Source of the DNA: an uncultured Erysipelotrichaceae bacterium
GTDB taxonomy: Bacteria > Bacillota_I > Bacilli_A > Erysipelotrichales > Erysipelotrichaceae
Reading direction: 5' to 3'
DNA length: 44,946 nt
Assembly: GCA_902778375.1 (NCBI GenBank)
Contig: CACYXJ010000011.1
Location: 1 to 44,946, forward strand
Made by a program: the position numbers and the translations under genes. Each line of letters begins with the position of its first letter. Within the stretch, counting starts at the first letter, position 1. Below, piece after piece: positions 15,728-25,597 of this stretch. A model generated the notes under the pieces. That model had not been told where the DNA came from and did no database searches. It saw only the letters and a program-made list of their open reading frames with translations.

Positions 15728-16903
15728 ATGGATCGATCACTGGGCAAATTTGTGAATTTCGGAATCCTGGGATTTCTGTACTGGGCATTTTTCGCATCGT
15801 TCATCGGTTTCATAACAACATATTTCAAGAATTGCGGAATGAGCAATTCCATGCTGTCGCTCGTTGTTGCGGCTTATATGTTCTGTGCCTTCCTCGGAGC
15901 ATTTTTCTGGGGCGGACTTGCTGATAAAAGGCAGTCCAATAAAAAGGTCTTCATTCCCGAACTGAGCATCCTGACGGTACTCTGCATTGCCGAGTTCTTC
16001 CTGGTCAAAGTCAATATCTGGTTCGCCGCCATACTCCATCCCCTGATCGGTTTCATGGCACCGCCATTAGGCACAAATCTCGATGCCTGGATGCTGCGGG
16101 CATTCGATTATGATGCCGGCAATTTCGGAAGGGCAAGATCACTTGGCTCTGTCGGCTATGCCGTCTCGATGCTGCTGCTGGGCCAGGTATATAACCTGAT
16201 CGGCTTCCATATGATCCCGTTTATGACCGGTATCCTCGCAGTCATTATTGTCGTACTGGCACTGCGTACGGAAGAAAAACCCTATGCGGCTGTCAAAAAG
16301 GAAGCACCGAAAGGCAACACGAAGGATCTGCTTAAGATCCGTCCCTATGTGATCCTGATCATTATTCTTTTCCTGACAGGCGTGTCGACATCTCCCGTCA
16401 ACAGTCTGAAGATTGTCATTCTGGAAAGTGTCGGCGGCGACGTTTCGATCCTTGGCATCGACTCGTTCATCGGCGTCATGGTTCAGGCTGTGTTTATCTT
16501 CATTTCCGGCAGTCTGAGACGGCTGCCTTCGAAGCTGCGCATGCTTTCGGTTGCGGTTTTCGCGACATTGATGCTGGTCTGTGTCTGGCTGGCTGCGAAT
16601 CCGGCGATGATTATCATCGGAACGGTCATGATGAATGTTTCCTACGGTCTGCTGCTGCCGACGATGCGCGAAATCACGGAGAAGAATGTTCCGGCCGAGC
16701 TGAAGAATACAGCGCATTCCCTGACCGATGCCATGTTCGGCAGTTTCGCCGGTGTCTTCGCACTGCTGTACAGCGGTGTTCTGATGGATGCCTTCGGAGC
16801 GCAGTTCGTTGCTTTCCTCGGTGTGCTGATCATGATCGTGCCGCTGCTGCTGTGCGTCATCGATCTCTTCCACAAACCTGCTGCTGACCAAAAACCGCAA
16901 TAA
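15728..16903 (+). CDS. MFS transporter
   Basis: A 391-residue, 12-helix major facilitator. The start at 15728 follows AGGAGGGAC. The GGLADKRQSNKKVF loop between helices 2 and 3 matches the MFS signature, and the overall pattern resembles the MFS_1_like/LacY-like nucleoside or oligosaccharide:H+ symporters. The substrate is unknown. It is followed by a terminator that overlaps its stop codon and lies next to the unrelated phzF-type gene. Confidence 0.85.
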   Translation: MDRSLGKFVNFGILGFLYWAFFASFIGFITTYFKNCGMSNSMLSLVVAAYMFCAFLGAFFWGGLADKRQSNKKVFIPELSILTVLCIAEFFLVKVNIWFAAILHPLIGFMAPPLGTNLDAWMLRAFDYDAGNFGRARSLGSVGYAVSMLLLGQVYNLIGFHMIPFMTGILAVIIVVLALRTEEKPYAAVKKEAPKGNTKDLLKIRPYVILIIILFLTGVSTSPVNSLKIVILESVGGDVSILGIDSFIGVMVQAVFIFISGSLRRLPSKLRMLSVAVFATLMLVCVWLAANPAMIIIGTVMMNVSYGLLLPTMREITEKNVPAELKNTAHSLTDAMFGSFAGVFALLYSGVLMDAFGAQFVAFLGVLIMIVPLLLCVIDLFHKPAADQKPQ

Positions 16904-16915
16904 GCGGTTTTTTTT
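16888..16915 (+). terminator. Intrinsic terminator of the MFS gene
   Basis: AACCGC and GCGGTT arms followed by a run of Ts. The stem includes the stop codon region of the MFS gene. Confidence 0.8.
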
Positions 16916-16975
16916 AAGAGTACCGTTCAGGTCAGAAAGATGGAAATACGTTATGATACTGAAAGAGGTAAACGT

Positions 16976-17767
16976 ATGAAACAGTATATTGTCGATGCTT
17001 TTACATCCGTGCCGTTTGCCGGCAATCCGGCTGCGGTATGTGTCATGGACAGATGGCCTTCCGAAACTGCCATGAAAAAACTGGCGATGGAAAACAGTCT
17101 TTCGGAAACAGCATACCTGGTCAAAGAAGGGGAAGGATACCGGCTGCGCTGGTTTACTCCCAAAGCCGAAGTCGAACTGTGCGGTCATGCGACGCTTGCT
17201 TCATCGTTTGTGATCCTGAATTACATCGAACCGGAAAGCAGCAGCGTGACATTCCATACCGTCAGCGGTGATCTGCATGTAGTAAGAGAAGGCAGCCGCT
17301 ACGTCATGGATCTGCCGCGCTATGAACTGAAGGAAATACCGGTGACAGACGAAATGGAAGCAGCCTTCGGCGTGCGGCCTGTAAAAGCAATTCTCGGACT
17401 CGATCTGATCTGTGTGTTCGATGATGAGGAACAGGTGAGAACCATGAACCCGAACCAGAAACTGCTGGCCGGACTGGAAGGACGTCTTCAGAATGCCACG
17501 GCATTGGGAAAGGAAACAGACTGTGTCTCACGCAGTTTCTGTCCCGAACTGGCGATTCCTGAAGATCCGGTATGCGGATCGGCTCATTGTCAGATTGCCG
17601 ATTACTGGTCGAAGGTTCTCGGCAAGCAGATAATCGAAGCCTATCAGGCATCCGAGCGGGGCGGATATCTGCACTGTGAAATCAAAGAAAACAACCGTAT
17701 TGCCATCAGCGGTGAAGCAGTACTGGTGGCGGTCAGCGAAATCGTCGCATCATTACAGGAGGAATAA
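16976..17767 (+). CDS. PhzF family isomerase/epimerase-like protein
   Basis: A 263-residue protein. The start at 16976 is fixed by AAAGAGGT. The family pattern is clear: VDAFTSVPFAGNPAAV, then the NSLSETAYLV motif with the catalytic-type Glu near residue 45, and CGHATLAS; the second half repeats the fold with DPVCGSAHC. PhzF relatives share the diaminopimelate-epimerase fold and catalyse isomerisations. Biological roles outside phenazine synthesis are mostly unknown. It overlaps closely with the downstream flavin reductase-like gene (one-base gap), so the two form an operon. Confidence 0.9.
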   Translation: MKQYIVDAFTSVPFAGNPAAVCVMDRWPSETAMKKLAMENSLSETAYLVKEGEGYRLRWFTPKAEVELCGHATLASSFVILNYIEPESSSVTFHTVSGDLHVVREGSRYVMDLPRYELKEIPVTDEMEAAFGVRPVKAILGLDLICVFDDEEQVRTMNPNQKLLAGLEGRLQNATALGKETDCVSRSFCPELAIPEDPVCGSAHCQIADYWSKVLGKQIIEAYQASERGGYLHCEIKENNRIAISGEAVLVAVSEIVASLQEE

Positions 17768-17768
17768 C

Positions 17769-18275
17769 ATGCAGAAAATCACAATGGAAAATCTGAAAGA
17801 CGTATCATTCGATGTCTTCAAAATGTTCAGCGAACAGATGGCTCTTGTCACAGCCGGTCCGATCAGTCATTTCAATACCATGACGATTGGCTGGGGAATG
17901 CTCGGCAATGTCTGGGGGCATCAGCCAGGCATCACCATCTACGTCAGTCCCAGCCGCTATACCTGGGAATTTCTGGAACAGAACGAAACGTTCACGGTCA
18001 CTTTCTTCGCAAAGGAATATGAAGCAGATCTGATGATGCTGGGAAGTGTTTCCGGCAGAGACAGGGACAAGGTTGCCGAATCACATCTGACACCGAAAGA
18101 CCTGGGCGGTTCTGTCGGTTTCGAAGAAGCACAGCTGACACTGGTCTGCCGCAAGCAGTACAGTTATCAGTTCGATAAGGAAAAGACACCGGCGAAGATG
18201 GAAAAACTCTATTCGCGGGTCGAACCGCATTATGTCTATACCGCTGACATTATTGATGCCTTCGGTGAAATCTGA
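17769..18275 (+). CDS. Flavin reductase-like FMN-binding protein
   Basis: A 168-residue protein starting at 17769 after AGGAGGAAT. It matches the flavin reductase-like split-barrel (MALVTAGPISHFNTMTIGWGMLG, VSPSRYTWEFLEQNETFTV), which binds FMN and supports small-molecule redox reactions. It sits in an operon with the PhzF-type gene; a joint role in a small-molecule pathway is possible but not shown. It ends at a terminator shared with the convergent MATE gene. Confidence 0.85.
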   Translation: MQKITMENLKDVSFDVFKMFSEQMALVTAGPISHFNTMTIGWGMLGNVWGHQPGITIYVSPSRYTWEFLEQNETFTVTFFAKEYEADLMMLGSVSGRDRDKVAESHLTPKDLGGSVGFEEAQLTLVCRKQYSYQFDKEKTPAKMEKLYSRVEPHYVYTADIIDAFGEI

Positions 18276-18282
18276 ATATGAA

Positions 18283-18314
18283 AAAAGCCGGATCGTAACT
18301 GATCCGGCTTAATA
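18283..18314. terminator. Bidirectional terminator between convergent genes
   Basis: AGCCGGATC (18286-18294) and GATCCGGCT (18301-18309) arms with a six-base loop. The hairpin is preceded by A-rich and followed by T/A-rich sequence. It touches the MATE stop codon. Confidence 0.85.
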
Positions 18315-19667
18315 GTCTTCACGGGGCTGTTTGACACGGAAGTGATAATACAGAAGTTCCAGGATGCTGGCGGCCATCCAGCCGACAGGATAGCCAAAGC
18401 CGATCGTTGCCGGTGTGTTGGAAATATAATGCGCCATGATGAACAGATAGATCTGACGTATGACAACGAATCCGATCAGCATGATGATCATCGGTGCCTT
18501 GGAAGCGCCGCGTCCGCGCAGCGATCCGGCCAGGATGTGGGTAATGCAGTTGAACAGCAGGAAGTATACATTAGTGCGCAGGAACAGGGTGCCGTAATCG
18601 ATAACCGAGGTGTCGGAAGAGAACAGACTGACAGCCGCCGGTGCGAAGATCCAGATCGCGGTCGCAATCACGGAAGTGATGGCAAGATTCAGGATGATCG
18701 CAGTACGGGTTCCGTCTTCTGCCCGCTGGTACTGTTCAGCACCGATATTCTGGGAAACGAATGTCGTCGCCGCCAGAGCCATGCTGTTCATCGGCAGCAT
18801 GATGAATGTGTCGATCTTGTTGTAACAGCTCCATCCGGCCATGACACCGGATCCGAAATGATTGATATAGGACTGCACGAAGATATTCGAGAAAGCCGTC
18901 AGGACCGACTGGATCGCCGCCGGCAGACCGATGGCGAACACATTTCTCAGGATATCAAGATCCAGCCGCATGCCTTTCCAGTCGAAGCGGTAGATGTCTT
19001 TCGTCATGCTCAGCAAGGCCAGGATCAGCACTGCCGAAACAAACTGCGAAGCGATCGTCGCCAGGGCGGCTCCGGCAATGCCCATATGGAAGACCAGTAC
19101 GAACAGCAGGTCGAGAACGATGTTGAGGACACTGGTCAGGATCAGGAAATACAATGGTCTTGTCGTATCTCCTACCGCTCTCAGGATGCCGCTGCCGATG
19201 TTGTAGATCAATAGACCCGCAATACCGCCGCAGTAAATCTTCAGATAAGTCACCGCATCGGCGAAGACATCGGCCGGTGTCGCCATCATTCTGAGCATCG
19301 CCTCGACACCGCTGACACTGATAAACGTGAACAGGACGCAGAGGATGAAGGTGGCGGCCATGACGGTCTCCACCGCATCGTGCAGCCGTTCCAGATTCCT
19401 GGCTCCGAAGTAATTGCCGATTACAACGCCGGCACCGATTGAAAAGCCGTTGAAGAAAAAGACAAAAAGGTTGACGATCATCGTTGTCGAGCCGACCGCG
19501 GCCAAAGCCTGGGTACCGACAAAATTGCCGACGACGATCGAGTCTACGGTGTTGTACAGCATCTGGAAGATATTGCCCAGCATCAGCGGCAGAGAGAACA
19601 TCAGGATCTGATAGGCGATGTTCCCGGTAGTCAGGTCGCGGCTGGTTGTCTTTTTCGCTTCTGTCAT
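18309..19667 (-). CDS. MATE family efflux transporter
   Basis: A 452-residue, 12-helix MATE protein. The start at 19667 (MTEAKKTTSR) gives the usual family length; an in-frame ATG 36 bases further upstream is an alternative with a similarly weak ribosome-binding site. Family features include LPLMLGNIFQMLYNTVDSI in helix 1 and VGNFVGTQALAAVG following it. MATE proteins export drugs or metabolites using Na+ or H+ gradients. A second MATE gene of a different subgroup lies at 25616. The gene diverges from the mannitol dehydrogenase-family gene. Confidence 0.92.
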   Translation of the reverse strand: MTEAKKTTSRDLTTGNIAYQILMFSLPLMLGNIFQMLYNTVDSIVVGNFVGTQALAAVGSTTMIVNLFVFFFNGFSIGAGVVIGNYFGARNLERLHDAVETVMAATFILCVLFTFISVSGVEAMLRMMATPADVFADAVTYLKIYCGGIAGLLIYNIGSGILRAVGDTTRPLYFLILTSVLNIVLDLLFVLVFHMGIAGAALATIASQFVSAVLILALLSMTKDIYRFDWKGMRLDLDILRNVFAIGLPAAIQSVLTAFSNIFVQSYINHFGSGVMAGWSCYNKIDTFIMLPMNSMALAATTFVSQNIGAEQYQRAEDGTRTAIILNLAITSVIATAIWIFAPAAVSLFSSDTSVIDYGTLFLRTNVYFLLFNCITHILAGSLRGRGASKAPMIIMLIGFVVIRQIYLFIMAHYISNTPATIGFGYPVGWMAASILELLYYHFRVKQPREDY

Positions 19668-19753
19668 TGTTTTGCCTGTTATGCGGTTCCTGTTAATCAT
19701 ACCACAGAGATTCCGCTTCTGACGTTTAAGGCTCTGTGGCGATCGCGGCAGGA

Positions 19754-19762
19754 TGCTATAAT
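19754..19762 (+). promoter_or_regulatory. Extended -10 promoter
   Basis: TGC followed by TATAAT, 30 bases ahead of the start at 19793, with the GAGGA ribosome-binding site in between. Confidence 0.65.
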
Positions 19763-19792
19763 ACAGACAGAAATAGAACGAGGACATATCAT

Positions 19793-21400
19793 ATGAAACT
19801 CACATTGCAGGGAATACAGGACCGTGCCGCCTTTGAGCAGGCAGGCATTCAGCTTCCGTCCTACGACGTCGCATCTGTCGTCAGGAAAACAAAAGAGACA
19901 CCGCGCTGGGTTCATTTCGGTATCGGCAACATTTTCCGCATCTTCATCGGCGGTATTGCCGACGAACTTCTCAAAAAAGGAGAAATCGATACCGGCATCA
20001 CCTGTGTGGAAACGTTTGACTTCGAAGTGGTCGACCGTATCTACCATCCGTATGACAATCTGGCTCTTGCCGTGACACTGTTCAATGACGGCACCAGTGA
20101 CCGGAAAGTCATCGCCTCGCTGGCTGAGGCAATTGCCGCAAAACCCGGTGATACTGCCACAAGAGAAAGACTGAAGGAAATCTTCACCGCTCCGTCGCTG
20201 CAGATGGTATCGTTCACAATTACCGAAAAAGGATATGCCCTGCGGGATGCGTCCGGCGAATGGTTCCCGTTTGTCAAAGCCGATGTTGAAAACGGACCGC
20301 AGCGTACAACCGGTGCCATCGCACTTGTGGCTTCACTGCTCAGGGACCGCTACGAAGCCGGCAGACTGCCGCTTGCCCTGGTATCGATGGACAACGTTTC
20401 CCATAACGGCGAGAAACTGCGCAATGCCGTACTGGAAATGGCAGAAGCCTGGAAGGAAAAAGGCTATGTGGACGAAGACTTCATCAGCTATGTCAGCGAT
20501 GAGTCGACCGTTTCCTTCCCGTGGACGATGATCGACAAGATCACCCCGCGGCCGAGCGAGGATGTCGCGAAAATGTTAACGGATCTCGGTGTTGAGGATA
20601 TGGATATCGTGATCACCGGCAAGCGCACCTATATCGCGCCTTTCGTCAATGCCGAAGCACCTCAGTACCTGGTTATCGAAGATAGTTTCCCGGCCGGACG
20701 CCCGCCGCTGGAAAAAGCCGGTGTTTACATGACTGACAGGGACACAGTCAATGCTTCCGAGAGGATGAAGGTAACCGTCTGCCTCAACCCGCTTCATACC
20801 GCGCTTGCCCCGTATGGCTGCGTGCTTGGCTATACCCGCTTCAGCGATGTCATGCGCGATGAGGAAATGCTGAAACTTGTGGAACTGGTCGGACCGAAAG
20901 AGGGCATGGCAGTGGTCAAGGATCCCGGCATTCTTTCCCCGCAGGCTTTCATCGAGGAATGCATCAACGTACGCTTCCCGAACGAGTATATTCCTGATAC
21001 GCCGCAGAGAATCGCAGTAGATACCTCACAGATGGTCGGCATCCGCTTCGGTGAAACGATCAAGGAATATGTCGCTAGAGACGGGAATGCCAAAGCGCTG
21101 CTTGGTATTCCGCTGGCAATCGCCGGCTGGCTGAGATATCTGCTGGCAGTGGACGATGAAGGAAATGAATTCGAACTCTCACCGGATCCGATGAATGAAG
21201 AACTGCAGGAACTCCTCAGCGACGTCAGACTCGGACAGCCGGAAACCTATCACGGCCAGCTGCAGGGATTGCTGAAGAACGCCAATATCTTCGGCAGTGA
21301 CCTGTACGAGGCAGGAATCGGCAGCCTGATCGAAGACCTGTTCAAAGAGGAAATTGCCGGCGTTCATGCTGTCAGAAATACTCTGAAGAAATATCTGTAA
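19793..21400 (+). CDS. Mannitol dehydrogenase family oxidoreductase (fructuronate reductase-like)
   Basis: A 535-residue member of the long-chain polyol dehydrogenase family. Features include the RWVHFGIGNIFRIFIGGIADELL N-terminal nucleotide-binding segment, SMDNVSHNGEKL in the middle, and LNPLHTALAPYG near the active site with the Asn-x-x-His pair. Members reduce fructuronate, tagaturonate or fructose with NAD(P)H. The length slightly exceeds the ~490 residues of E. coli UxuB. No uronate gene cluster is adjacent, so the substrate is uncertain. The extended -10 at 19754 and the terminator at 21445 indicate a single-gene unit. Confidence 0.88.
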   Translation: MKLTLQGIQDRAAFEQAGIQLPSYDVASVVRKTKETPRWVHFGIGNIFRIFIGGIADELLKKGEIDTGITCVETFDFEVVDRIYHPYDNLALAVTLFNDGTSDRKVIASLAEAIAAKPGDTATRERLKEIFTAPSLQMVSFTITEKGYALRDASGEWFPFVKADVENGPQRTTGAIALVASLLRDRYEAGRLPLALVSMDNVSHNGEKLRNAVLEMAEAWKEKGYVDEDFISYVSDESTVSFPWTMIDKITPRPSEDVAKMLTDLGVEDMDIVITGKRTYIAPFVNAEAPQYLVIEDSFPAGRPPLEKAGVYMTDRDTVNASERMKVTVCLNPLHTALAPYGCVLGYTRFSDVMRDEEMLKLVELVGPKEGMAVVKDPGILSPQAFIEECINVRFPNEYIPDTPQRIAVDTSQMVGIRFGETIKEYVARDGNAKALLGIPLAIAGWLRYLLAVDDEGNEFELSPDPMNEELQELLSDVRLGQPETYHGQLQGLLKNANIFGSDLYEAGIGSLIEDLFKEEIAGVHAVRNTLKKYL

Positions 21401-21444
21401 ATCAGAACCGTCTGTAAAGGATAAAACAGTCCGCTTAAGAACAG

Positions 21445-21473
21445 AAGCGTCTTTCCCCGAAAGACGCTTTTCC
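21445..21473 (+). terminator. Intrinsic terminator after the mannitol dehydrogenase-family gene
   Basis: AAGCGTCTTTC and GAAAGACGCTT arms with a three-base loop followed by TT and CC. The remaining 156 bases to the next gene show nothing else I can support. Confidence 0.85.
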
Positions 21474-21629
21474 GTTTCTCTGTGCATGCAGACATGCACT
21501 GCCGGATGCCCGGTCTGATCTGTAATCTGCTGAAATAAAACTGATGGCGGACTGCCAATATATGTTACATTAAGAGAAGAGAAAGATATTTCAGGTCATT
21601 GAAACCATTCATATCCGGGAGATTTGATT

Positions 21630-24600
21630 ATGAGCAGTAAACTATGGAAAAAAACCGTAACTTTCCTGACAGCATTCATGCTGAGTCTTTCGTTTTTGCC
21701 GCAGGATGTTTATGCACAGGAAGAGCAGGAACCGGTAGAGAATACGGAAATAACGGAAAACAGCGAACCAGACAAAGACGAATCAAAGGCGGAAACTTCT
21801 TCTGAGGATAATGAAAACATCGTCTTGGAGGGAAATGAGGGCACTTCTGCCGATTACCGGGCAGAGCCGCCTGCTGCAGATGAAGCGAAAGAAGAAAAGA
21901 ATGAACTGAGAGCTGCAGGGGAAGAGAAGGCAGTACGCACAATTATGATGTATATCTGCGGTTCCAATCTGGAATCAGGAGGCGGATATGCTTCGGACAA
22001 TATCAAACAGATCCTCGGCTCAGAGTTCAGTGCGGATGAAGATGTACGGCTGATCGTCATGACCGGTGGAACGGATATGTGGTTCATGGAAGGTGAATAT
22101 TTATGCGATCCGGACAATCTGGGTATTTCCGAAGAGGACGGAGAATATATCATCAGCCACACGAACAATCAGCTCTGGGAGGCCAAGGGAACAGACGCCC
22201 CGGAAAATGCCGGAAAACTGGTCCTTCTGGATCCGGATTTTGCCAGAACAGTTGACTGGGAAGGAAAACCGAGCAGGGGACTGATGACAAGTCCCGAGAC
22301 ACTGAAAGTATTTATCAATTACTGTGTTCAGAATTACCCGGCTGACATGTATGACCTGATTCTCTGGAATCATGGCGACGGCCCGATTGACAGTTACGGA
22401 CCGGATGAAGAAAGGTTTTTCAGGTATATGGAACTGGCACAGTTCCAAGATGCTTTCGCTGACAATGATGTGATCAGAACAGCCGGCAAATTTGACTTTA
22501 TCAACTTTGACGCCTGTCTGATGAGTACTGTCGAACTGATTCTGCCATTCTCTGAATATACAGACTACTATATTGCTTCACCGGAAACGATTCCCGGCCA
22601 CGGCCAGGTTTACAGGGACTGGCTCAATCAGCTCGGCGAAAACCCTGACTACGATACATATGAACTCGGCAGGATCATCGTGGATTCCTACCATGACTTA
22701 TATAACGCAAGCACCCAGGATGGAACACTGGCTGTCATCGACACCGGCAAGCTCCTGGAAAGCGGCTTTGTGGAGATGCTGAGTGAACTGAACGAACAGC
22801 TGCGGAAGGAACTGCTTGAAAAGGCGGACAATGGTGAATTCCTGTATTTCGATGAACTTGCATCATCCCTCAGATCGATCCAGTACGGCGGAAAACCATA
22901 TTATGATCTTGGAAACTTTGTTTCCATGGCAGGCTTTGCGCTGCGGGAACTGGATGAAGAAGATCTTTCCGGCGATACGATCGATGAGACAAACGGATAT
23001 ACGGAAGTGGCGAAGAAAATCCTGACGGTTCTGAATGATGAAGAGATTATTTATGCCCGCGGCACGGAGGGCTTCAAAATAGACGGACAGTATTGTCTGG
23101 ACGCGGATGGTAAAATCGGGTTTTCCGATTATCTGCGGACCAGCGGTATCTATATTTTCTTCCCGGACAGATGCATGCTGATGCAGCAGTTCAAAGAATA
23201 TTTCATACAGCTGAAAGATCTGATCGATACCATGCCGGCTGACGATCCGCGCACGGTTTTTCTGAAAGAATACCGGGATACCGCAGTCTACTACGCTCTG
23301 GCCTATGAAGTCGGCTATGCCGTATCCCATCTGATCGATCATGGCATGGATAAAAATGAGATCAATTTTGACAAGGTCATGGAATACTGGCAGTACGACC
23401 CCACGGATCAAATGTTCTCACCCTATTATCAGCGGATCCGGCATATTTACAACTATCTGCAGGAGGACGGCTATGATCCGGCCGCATGGGCGGAAAAAGT
23501 GATCCCTCAGATGGCAGAGGAAGCTGTCAATAAAGACAATATCGAAATCACCAGTATTAAGGAACAGGCCGGAAACACATACGAAATCACAGTCAATAAT
23601 ACGAAAAAGAGAGTCATCGACAGTCTCCGTACCAACATCATCGCGGAACTTCCGGCGGTCAAAGAATACCTGAAAGAGAATCCCGACGTTGCAATGATGA
23701 TGAATCTTTTCGGTGTATCCACTGAATTCCGTATCGGCTCACTCAGAGGCTACGAATATACCGATTTTGATCCGGACAGCGGACTGGACCGGTATGTGAA
23801 ATGGCTGAATGATCCGACAAGCCAGTGGGAACTGAGTGTCATGGAGGATGAATGGTATGCTGTTCAGGATGTGGAAGGAAAGCTGCACGTGCTGGACGTC
23901 GACTGGTACCCGAACGGTGATATCATCACAAACTGTTTCTATCCTGCCGTGATCACAGGCGAAGACGGAACGGAAAGAGAAGAGGAAATGCTGTCGGCGA
24001 TGATCTTCTCTCCGGACGGAGAACTGAAGGAACTGTATATCGCGGAAGAAGTCGGTTACCGGAAAGTAAAACCTCAGGATCTGAAGGAACCGTTGGTGCT
24101 TACGCCGATCACCGCCTTCAGCGGACCTTTTGATACATTCTTCATTCCAATCAGCGCATCGCCGGTCACGATCGATCCGGCAACATGCAATCAGATTAAA
24201 CTTCTCATCACGGATGTGGCGAAAATCTCCGACATTCAGGACACGGACGACGACGGTAAAGCCCTGACAAAACAGTATATTCTGAGAGATATTTACAATT
24301 ATGAATATGATCTGAGTGAACTGATCGAGAATCCGGATGAGGAACTCATCTGCATAGAACTGGCGGAAGTACAGGATGTCGTTTACAACGGAGAGGAACA
24401 GGGACCTGTTCTTGTCTATGACGGAGAAGTTCTGGAAGAAGGAACCGATTACGAGTGGTATGCGACAGGCGAAGGCAACTATGCTGACGTCGGTGAGTAC
24501 GAAGTGCTTCTCAATGGCAGCGGCCGCTTCACACATGATGATTTACGGACATACAGGATCCTGCCGGCATCAATCGAAGACGGTGAAATAAGCGGCATTG

Positions 24601-25127
24601 AACCGATGAAATACACCGGCAAGCCGATTACGCAGAATCCTGAGATCAAGGTTGGAAACAGGACTTTGAAAGAAGGTGTCGATTACGACATCACTTATGA
24701 AAACAATACGGAAATCGGTACTGCTACAATGACCATTACCGGTAAAGGCAATTACACCGGCACCGTCACAAAGCAGTTTGTGATCGCTGAAGAAGTCTAC
24801 AGTATCACCTACGATCTTAACGGCGGCTCCTATAACGACAGCACAGCCCAGATTATCGAAAGGCATGCGGTCGGAGAAGTAATCTCTGTCCATGAGGCAC
24901 CGGTAAGGGATGGTTATAAATTCCTGTACTGGAAAGGCTCGAGTTACCAGCCCGGAGACAAGTACACGGTTACGGAAGATCATACTCTGACTGCCCAGTG
25001 GGAAAAGAACGGTTCTTCCGCGCCGGACACTTCCGATACCAATAACAGCGGCTTATGGATTGGTCTGATCCTTGGATCGCTGGCTGTGCTTGCCGGAGTC
25101 TGGTATATCCGCAGCAAACATGAATGA
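21630..25127 (+). CDS. Surface-anchored clostripain-type (C11) cysteine protease
   Basis: A 1165-residue secreted protein. The start at 21630 follows GGGAGA; an in-frame TTG six bases earlier is less likely. Residues 1-31 form a signal peptide ending near DVYAQ, followed by an acidic linker to about residue 95. The C11 protease domain begins at RTIMMYICGSNLES. The catalytic His248 is in WNHGDG and Cys296 in NFDACLM. These Arg- or Lys-specific proteases often mature by self-cleavage. Near the C-terminus come an Ig-like repeat (YTGKPITQNPEIKVG to GKGNYTGT), an InlB-type repeat (ITYDLNGGSY, YKFLYWKG) and a terminal hydrophobic helix before RSKHE. No exact LPxTG is seen; the protein is probably held by the C-terminal helix. 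Confidence 0.88.
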   Translation: MSSKLWKKTVTFLTAFMLSLSFLPQDVYAQEEQEPVENTEITENSEPDKDESKAETSSEDNENIVLEGNEGTSADYRAEPPAADEAKEEKNELRAAGEEKAVRTIMMYICGSNLESGGGYASDNIKQILGSEFSADEDVRLIVMTGGTDMWFMEGEYLCDPDNLGISEEDGEYIISHTNNQLWEAKGTDAPENAGKLVLLDPDFARTVDWEGKPSRGLMTSPETLKVFINYCVQNYPADMYDLILWNHGDGPIDSYGPDEERFFRYMELAQFQDAFADNDVIRTAGKFDFINFDACLMSTVELILPFSEYTDYYIASPETIPGHGQVYRDWLNQLGENPDYDTYELGRIIVDSYHDLYNASTQDGTLAVIDTGKLLESGFVEMLSELNEQLRKELLEKADNGEFLYFDELASSLRSIQYGGKPYYDLGNFVSMAGFALRELDEEDLSGDTIDETNGYTEVAKKILTVLNDEEIIYARGTEGFKIDGQYCLDADGKIGFSDYLRTSGIYIFFPDRCMLMQQFKEYFIQLKDLIDTMPADDPRTVFLKEYRDTAVYYALAYEVGYAVSHLIDHGMDKNEINFDKVMEYWQYDPTDQMFSPYYQRIRHIYNYLQEDGYDPAAWAEKVIPQMAEEAVNKDNIEITSIKEQAGNTYEITVNNTKKRVIDSLRTNIIAELPAVKEYLKENPDVAMMMNLFGVSTEFRIGSLRGYEYTDFDPDSGLDRYVKWLNDPTSQWELSVMEDEWYAVQDVEGKLHVLDVDWYPNGDIITNCFYPAVITGEDGTEREEEMLSAMIFSPDGELKELYIAEEVGYRKVKPQDLKEPLVLTPITAFSGPFDTFFIPISASPVTIDPATCNQIKLLITDVAKISDIQDTDDDGKALTKQYILRDIYNYEYDLSELIENPDEELICIELAEVQDVVYNGEEQGPVLVYDGEVLEEGTDYEWYATGEGNYADVGEYEVLLNGSGRFTHDDLRTYRILPASIEDGEISGIEPMKYTGKPITQNPEIKVGNRTLKEGVDYDITYENNTEIGTATMTITGKGNYTGTVTKQFVIAEEVYSITYDLNGGSYNDSTAQIIERHAVGEVISVHEAPVRDGYKFLYWKGSSYQPGDKYTVTEDHTLTAQWEKNGSSAPDTSDTNNSGLWIGLILGSLAVLAGVWYIRSKHE

Positions 25128-25167
25128 ATTCAACAGAAACAGCAATTCTGATTTCGGCTGAAGAGCC

Positions 25168-25205
25168 TGAAAAAGCGTCTGCCCGATGGGAAGACGCTTT
25201 TTACT
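25168..25205. terminator. Bidirectional terminator between the protease and CsoR genes
   Basis: AAAAGCGTCT (25171-25180) and AGACGCTTTT (25192-25201) arms with A- and T-rich flanks. Confidence 0.85.
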
Positions 25206-25232
25206 TGCCGTAATCTGTGCACTCAGTTTTTC

Positions 25233-25526
25233 TTACTTCATGAACTTTTCAATGGCATCATTCATATGTTCGACTGCCGAGAGATCGCCATCCTCGATGG
25301 CATGGACCAGACAGTGCTCGAGATGCTGTTTGATGATATCCTTGCCGATCTTGTTCAGTTCGCCTTTGACCGCGGCCAGCTGGATCAGGACATCGGAACA
25401 GTCGTCATTGTTCTCGACCATTGTCTTGACTTTGTTGAGATGACCGATGGAGCGGGACAGTTTGTTGGCGATTTTTTTCACCTCGGCAGGATCATGGGTA
25501 TGTGTATGCGTGTGCTTGTTTTCCAT
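25233..25526 (-). CDS. CsoR family metal-sensing repressor with His-rich N-terminus
   Basis: A 97-residue all-helical regulator. The start at 25526 is used because an upstream ATG at 25535 lies inside the predicted -10 hexamer. Cys43, His68 and Cys72 reproduce the C-H-C spacing (25 and 4 residues) of Cu(I)-sensing CsoR. The family represses as a tetramer and releases DNA on metal binding. The N-terminus KHTHTHTHDP adds a His-rich stretch that could bind metal. The divergent neighbour is a MATE transporter, not the usual copper ATPase or chaperone, so the regulated metal is uncertain. Confidence 0.9.
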   Translation of the reverse strand: MENKHTHTHTHDPAEVKKIANKLSRSIGHLNKVKTMVENNDDCSDVLIQLAAVKGELNKIGKDIIKQHLEHCLVHAIEDGDLSAVEHMNDAIEKFMK

Positions 25527-25533
25527 GGTTATC

Positions 25534-25539
25534 ATTATA
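25534..25539 (-). promoter_or_regulatory. -10 element of the CsoR gene, close to the start codon
   Basis: TATAAT on the minus strand ends eight bases from the ATG at 25526, with no ribosome-binding site between. Transcription would start at or next to the start codon. Confidence 0.5.
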
Positions 25540-25597
25540 CAGATTCACAAGAAAAAAGGAAAAAGATTGCATTCTTTACAGAAGAGAAGAACCGTTA